Source: Colimorpha sp964483145
GTDB lineage: Bacteria > Bacteroidota > Bacteroidia > Bacteroidales > P3
Length of the DNA: 44,232 bases
Assembly: GCA_964483145.1 (NCBI GenBank)
Contig: CAZAAK010000006.1
Span: 1-44,232 of the forward strand
Direction: 5' to 3'
Under the pieces are notes generated by a model. That model was not told the DNA's origin. It ran no database searches and saw nothing but the letters and a program-made list of their open reading frames with translations. Numbering within the stretch: the first letter of the stretch is position 1; each line of letters starts with the position of its first letter. A program made the position numbers and the translations under genes. Positions 41,301 through 44,232 of the stretch are shown piece after piece.

Positions 41301-42932
41301 ATGGAAACGATTGGCACCGAGGCTCTCACCCTCCGCGAACGTGCCAAACGACTTGGTCAAATGCCTGGGGCTAGGTTTGAGAGTACCGACCCTAAACTCA
41401 AGGATATCCGTTTCTGCGCTATCAACAGCAATTATCGTTATGACGACCTGGAACTTTCCAACCATAATGTTTATGCTTTGCCTGTTGCAGATGCCATCAT
41501 AGCTCCAGCTGGTGATTCCCTTCATATCTCCAAGGGGGGTGATATGGCGCTCATTCAGGGTGGTCAACTGCTCTTCCCGCGCGACAGTGCATACCATCTC
41601 TTTTACGGTTGCGACCTTTTGGTCAAAAATGGCCAACAATATAGCGGCAAAGGCACTATCGACTATGTGGGCCAAGACGAGAAAAGGCAACCTATCCATA
41701 TGACCGAGATCGGTCCCAATGCTCAGGGAATCAGTGTGGCAGAGGGGGCTATTGGCGATGAAATGGGCTTTACTCTCAATGAGGCTTTTGGCTTTGCCGG
41801 GAAAGCCCGTGCCGATGCCCAGCACGAGCACATCTACTTTGAGGGTGGCGTACGCTTGTTGCACAAATGCGCTCCGGTTGATCAGTTAGGACTTTTGGCA
41901 TATGCTAATTATCTCGATCCCAACGATATTCGTATCGAAGTGCCCGAAACGCCTGTCGATTGGAAAGGTCAGCCCATCAGTGCTTCCCTCCGTATGGGAA
42001 ATGTTGGTTTGAAGCCTGTTTCGGGTTTTCTTACCAAGGACCAGTCGGGTATTAGCCTTATGAGTAGCTATGGGCTGCTTAGCTATGATGCCTCGGCAAG
42101 CACCTATACACTCACATCGCAGGAGAAACTCGATGACCCCGAATTTGTCGACCGCTTTCTCCGTCTCAATACAGGAAACTGTGTCATTGAGGGAGAAGGT
42201 CCCATTAGCTTTGGACTTGGCGATGGCGCTCCCGAAGGCTCCGCCAAGCTCCGTGCGTACGGCACTGTATATTACGACCCCGACAACGAGCAGGACTTTA
42301 GCATGACCACCGTTTTGGGCATCACCTTCCCCATGGCTGAAGATGTTATCAAACAGATGGCAAAACAGATAGAGGACGACCTCCGACCTTCGCCATCCGA
42401 CCGCGACAATGATTTGCTCAACCGTGCTCTACTTTTTGATATGGGCGACCCAGATGGTGAACTAGCCTATCAGACTTATCGCAGTCAGGGGGCTTTTGAT
42501 AAGTTGGAGGGATTCCTGGACAACACCATCCTTCTTGAGAATGTCCGGTGGCAGTACAACGCCGCGCGTGGTTATACCGCTAGCGGAACCTCTGCGCTCT
42601 GCAACATAGGTAAGACTCAATTGCATGTCAACATACGCTACCGCGCCCAGCTGTTCAAGCGTGGTTCCGACATCCGTCTGGTGCTATACCTTCAGGTTGC
42701 CAACGACCATTGGTACTACTTTGGCTACGACTATCGCACTCATCACTTGAGTGTCTCCAGCAGTGTGGGTGAATGGAACGACCGTATAGTTGGTATCAAG
42801 AAGGATAAACGTACTTCCGATACCTTCAGCTATTCTCTCACCAACTCTCGCAACGAGATACAGAACTTCTTGTCGGGTTTTACTTCCGATGCTTCTGACG
42901 AGTCGGAAGAGGACCTCGAAGACGAGGAATAG
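38382..42932 (+). CDS. very large exported protein of unknown function (1516 residues)
   Basis: A Sec signal peptide (MKKTFFLLIALLVFLMQGQVLQAQ) leads a chain with no further membrane helix. Residues about 25-150 are mostly helical. The rest is dominated by beta-strand patterns in short repeating segments with many aromatic residues, and it ends in a strongly acidic tail (SDESEEDLEDEE). A winged-helix-like patch lies near residue 490-530 (MDEGQTKLMIHGLSKQGLVS). I recognise no domain. Long stretches speak of building or modelling a barrel or filament surface, but this is inference only. I used the ATG at 38382, directly before the signal peptide; in-frame starts at 38334 (TTG) and 38358 would add a poor leader. 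It is transcribed alone and followed by a hairpin at 42963. Confidence 0.8.
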   Translation: MKKTFFLLIALLVFLMQGQVLQAQVRPKKSKASFELDSMGVQLLRYLNGNSKVEEKLAENTALVDSFETVLNGLDSKYQQQVVDIYNAARKTKMEPTPDYINLTRTLISYSNATISATIFDEWLNAVSAIFELTKKKKEIIGFIGYTADLLESRTLYRSKSSLWHVQENSKFAFDVLKNDVRTRFKGKVELTYASGTGKNADENTIHNTTGDYYFLTETWEGKGGRLTWNRCGVSETACYADLQDYSASVKLPKFTADSVTFINTNYFKSPIKGSVEEALAYKTDPEKYNFPKFRSYQKDFQIKDILPGVDFEGNFMMYGARFVTNDEKNPASMIFYRNGKRFLVVSSTKFSVLPHMLTTERGSVKIYIDNDSITNSGVLVRYTTEDQRVNMVNSTKRNYYSPYKDSYHQLDIFCENINWYIARDVVEFSMVAQNNTQTFVTFESNRFYSLAKSMEVQGIDNVSPVVRMYRYMKAHEMKQDFSLVSFQNFLHMDEGQTKLMIHGLSKQGLVSFDEGTNRIHVHDKLLGFYKAIVKQQGHDYDALTLQSETKTNNAELDLKTLDLNVHGIEKFVVSDSQLVVVKPYEGNIVVKRNRDIIFSGFINVGRFEMNVTGATFFYDDFRFDLPQIDSVRFYVTDFRDTNKLHMVRTPLYNLVGDIQVDKPDNHCGLKKNKDYPIFNSVQPSYVYYDRRFIFNGVYDRNRFYYSLYPFVIKQLTDFKTDSLEFVGKLTSAGIFPEIEQPLKVQRDYSLGFIHKTTGDGYPAYGGKGTYRDTIALSYGGLRGKGTLDYLTSTTVTDKYIFMPDSMMAQSDTFYVRPEQDFPDAHNSSTIVRWYPYQDSMTVSQLRNGPQFQMYGGLTQLSGRLTLQPKGATGYGTATIMEGSLYSKCFEMKTLEMNSGNTNFSLRSTKYGNEAFSAQGVRSHVDYDAHTGQFTSGDSLTRTLLPALGYAAWVDQYTWNWDLKDLQLDNSKSMETIGTEALTLRERAKRLGQMPGARFESTDPKLKDIRFCAINSNYRYDDLELSNHNVYALPVADAIIAPAGDSLHISKGGDMALIQGGQLLFPRDSAYHLFYGCDLLVKNGQQYSGKGTIDYVGQDEKRQPIHMTEIGPNAQGISVAEGAIGDEMGFTLNEAFGFAGKARADAQHEHIYFEGGVRLLHKCAPVDQLGLLAYANYLDPNDIRIEVPETPVDWKGQPISASLRMGNVGLKPVSGFLTKDQSGISLMSSYGLLSYDASASTYTLTSQEKLDDPEFVDRFLRLNTGNCVIEGEGPISFGLGDGAPEGSAKLRAYGTVYYDPDNEQDFSMTTVLGITFPMAEDVIKQMAKQIEDDLRPSPSDRDNDLLNRALLFDMGDPDGELAYQTYRSQGAFDKLEGFLDNTILLENVRWQYNAARGYTASGTSALCNIGKTQLHVNIRYRAQLFKRGSDIRLVLYLQVANDHWYYFGYDYRTHHLSVSSSVGEWNDRIVGIKKDKRTSDTFSYSLTNSRNEIQNFLSGFTSDASDESEEDLEDEE

Positions 42933-42962
42933 TGGCAAGTCGAAGTCTGTAGCTTGTCGACT

Positions 42963-42992
42963 GCGGGGTGGCGTATGGAGTGCGCTACCCCG
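42963..42992 (+). terminator. possible terminator after the large exported protein
   Basis: GCGGGGT (42963-42969) pairs with ACCCCGC near 42986-42992, extended by an inner GCG/CGC pair, 30 bases past the stop codon. The downstream T run is weak. The remaining bases to 43244 contain T-rich sequence and no supportable gene. Confidence 0.4.
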
Positions 42993-43244
42993 CTATGGTT
43001 TGGTGTTTCCGTCCTTTGCGCATTGCTTCCAATGGGCGTAATCGTGCTGTTTTATTCCAGCTACAATTGACCGTTTTTTTTGCCTCGATTTTTGCGAAAA
43101 TTCTTCCACAGAGCTTCCTTTTTTTATTTGTTTTCTGGCTTTTTATTCAAAAAAGTTTTGTCATGGACATTTTGTATTTCAATGTGTTGTATCTTTAATA
43201 CAAAAAAAAGTCGAAGTTCTTTTTGCTATGTCAAAAAAAGTTAG

Positions 43245-43252
43245 TAATTTTG
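43245..43252 (+). promoter_or_regulatory. promoter of the tRNA-Leu pair (-33 TTTG at 43222, -7 TAATTTTG)
   Basis: TAATTTTG follows TTTG (43222-43225) after exactly 19 bases, a textbook Bacteroidota promoter. The -7 element continues as CACCCGCTTTCG, nearly the same extension seen for rnhA and DPP7. The start is expected near 43259, about 28 bases before the first tRNA. Confidence 0.85.
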
Positions 43253-43286
43253 CACCCGCTTTCGACAGAGAAAGCATCTCTTTTTT

Positions 43287-43370
43287 GCCCAGGTGGTGGA
43301 ATTGGTAGACACGCTACTTTGAGGGGGTAGTCGCCGTAGGGCGGTGCAAGTTCAAGTCTTGTCCTGGGCA
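43287..43370 (+). tRNA. tRNA-Leu (anticodon GAG)
   Basis: Class II tRNA of 84 bases: acceptor GCCCAGG/CCTGGGC, the D-arm with GGAATTGGTAGACACG, anticodon stem CTACT/GGTAG with loop TTGAGGG (anticodon GAG), a long variable arm (TCGCCGTAGGGCGGT) and the T arm GCAAG-TTCAAGT-CTTGT. CCA is not encoded. It reads CUC and CUU codons. Transcribed with the next tRNA from the promoter at 43245. Confidence 0.95.
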
Positions 43371-43438
43371 CAAAGAAAGTATAGCATTAAAGTTACTTTT
43401 TCGACAAAAACGTTCCAAGAGTTGGAATTCTACCAGAT

Positions 43439-43522
<84 letters not shown>

Positions 43523-43523
<1 letters not shown>

Positions 43524-43568
43524 AAAAAATTTGCAAGCGTCTTGATAATGATGATTGCAAATTTTTTT
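43523..43568 (+). terminator. terminator of the tRNA-Leu pair
   Basis: AAAAAAATTTGCAA (43523-43536) and TTGCAAATTTTTTT (43555-43568) form a perfect 14-bp stem whose right arm ends in eight T residues. It begins at the last base of the second tRNA. Confidence 0.85.
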
Positions 43569-43569
43569 T

Positions 43570-44232
43570 ATCTCTCACTTGCTTATAATTGGTTCTATTT
43601 TCTTATTGTAGCCATTGCATCAGCATTATTGGAATGCTTGGTAGTGGGCTTTTGAAGGTTGTTCAAAACAGTTTTGGCAACTGTGCCAGGTAGGATCCAC
43701 GAAAGGGATAGTTGGCGCGTTAGCTGAGAAGTCCATATGGATTAGACCCGAAGGGAGAGTGGCCCTGCCTTTTGAATAATGCTTTGTTTTTTTGTTGCTG
43801 CCCGGTAAAACTTTTTTGTCCCAGTAAAATTATGACCGACACTTTTTACGAGGTGTCTGCCATTTCCCCTATCTTTGTTTTGTCGAAAAATATACTATCA
43901 CGGTCAAAAACAGTTATTTATCAGTCAGCAACAAGCATGATGCAAAGTCCCAGCCAAATGAGCGAACAGGTACTACCTATGGTGCCATACGTTACTAGTG
44001 CGCCAGCGGTAACGGACCTACAGCGGTCCGCGAAGCCTACGACAGAATGGGGGCAAGTGTCGCACACCAATTCTCCAAAGCCATGCAGGACAGCATGCAA
44101 AGCCTCAAGGATCTAGTGCAGGTAGTATATGAGACCGAAGGGACGCACCTTTAACCTATTGGTAGATTGTAGGTGGGTGCTGAATTCAACCAACAAATGC
44201 AACAGAGTTGATAAGGTTGGCTATCCGATTGT
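43570..44232. other. 660 bases without a recognisable gene
   Basis: No promoter, tRNA or known protein family is visible. Two short open stretches have plausible-looking amino acid patterns but no good start: about 43645-43782 (containing KGIVGALAEKSIWIRPEGRV) and 43999-44154 (containing VREAYDRMGASVAHQFSKAM and ending ETEGTHL). A 114-codon frame at 43772-44116 is also open, but its composition does not look coding. These may be remains of decayed genes or chance; the window ends at 44232 and the next gene may start beyond it. Confidence 0.4.

Noticed and set aside
43645..43782. structured RNA such as RNase P RNA, tmRNA or 6S RNA after the tRNA-Leu pair
   Set aside because: Some strings (for example GAGAAGTCC, GACCCGAAGGG) looked suggestive, but conserved cores and long-range pairings of these RNAs are absent.
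43772..44116. 114-codon open frame near the right end
   Set aside because: Cys- and Ser-rich text without domain, promoter or neighbours; it disagrees with a better-looking short frame at 43999-44154.

Overview
The window is a chromosomal segment from a Bacteroidales-type member of the Bacteroidota. The evidence is gene content (an S46 dipeptidyl-peptidase, FucP, rhamnose mutarotase, a viroplasmin-type RNase HI and MnmA of Bacteroidales type), the dcw cluster order, near absence of Shine-Dalgarno sites, and many copies of the Bacteroidota -7 promoter element TAnnTTTG, here usually extended to TAnnTTTGCA. I cannot name a species. No phage, insertion sequence, integrase or CRISPR array was found.

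Layout. (1) 1-6.3 kb: rsgA (+) faces a translation/transcription block on the minus strand, rimP-nusA-infB, with tRNA-Arg(CCT) 22 bases after infB on the same strand. (2) 6.4-10.2 kb: a minus-strand operon rnhA-pnuC-prmC-Na+/solute symporter. (3) 10.4-18.4 kb: an accessory sugar and peptide region. It holds an exported protein that looks like a shrunken relative of a larger carbohydrate-associated family, rhaM, a small membrane protein, a 54-residue Bacteroidales-type peptide gene, fucP, a cytidylyltransferase/GHMP-kinase fusion and a DPP7-type peptidase. (4) 18.4-19.4 kb: about 1 kb without genes but full of short tandem repeats (22/23-bp and 11-bp periods). (5) 19.4-34.5 kb: the dcw cluster mraZ-rsmH-ftsL-ftsI-murE-mraY-[murD remnant]-ftsW-murG-murC-ftsQ-ftsA-ftsZ. 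(6) 34.6-43 kb: an EamA transporter, mnmA, the rsmE-DUF4159 pair on the minus strand, and a very large exported protein of unknown function. (7) 43.2-44.2 kb: two tRNA-Leu genes with a good promoter and terminator, then about 660 bases with no recognisable gene.

The dcw genes form one rightward unit for septal peptidoglycan. MurE, MurC, MraY and MurG make lipid II; FtsW and FtsI polymerise and cross-link it at the division site organised by FtsZ, FtsA, FtsQ and FtsL. The step between MurC and MurE is MurD, but the murD slot holds only a 179-residue protein. It corresponds to the MurD C-terminal domain, has no ATP-binding central domain, and has substitutions at the expected D-glutamate contacts. 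A working murD must therefore lie elsewhere, and this remnant may have a new role.

Most notable observations: the MurD C-terminal-only protein kept in frame and translationally coupled to ftsW; an 11-bp-phased array of 16 consecutive units (19011-19186) whose right part is a large inverted repeat, upstream of mraZ; a ten-unit 22/23-bp tandem array (18493-18715) in the same gap; a second apparently shrunken pseudoenzyme (10416-11924); and a nucleotidyltransferase-GHMP kinase fusion beside fucP. All family assignments come from reading the sequence and remembered family motifs; no database search was run.
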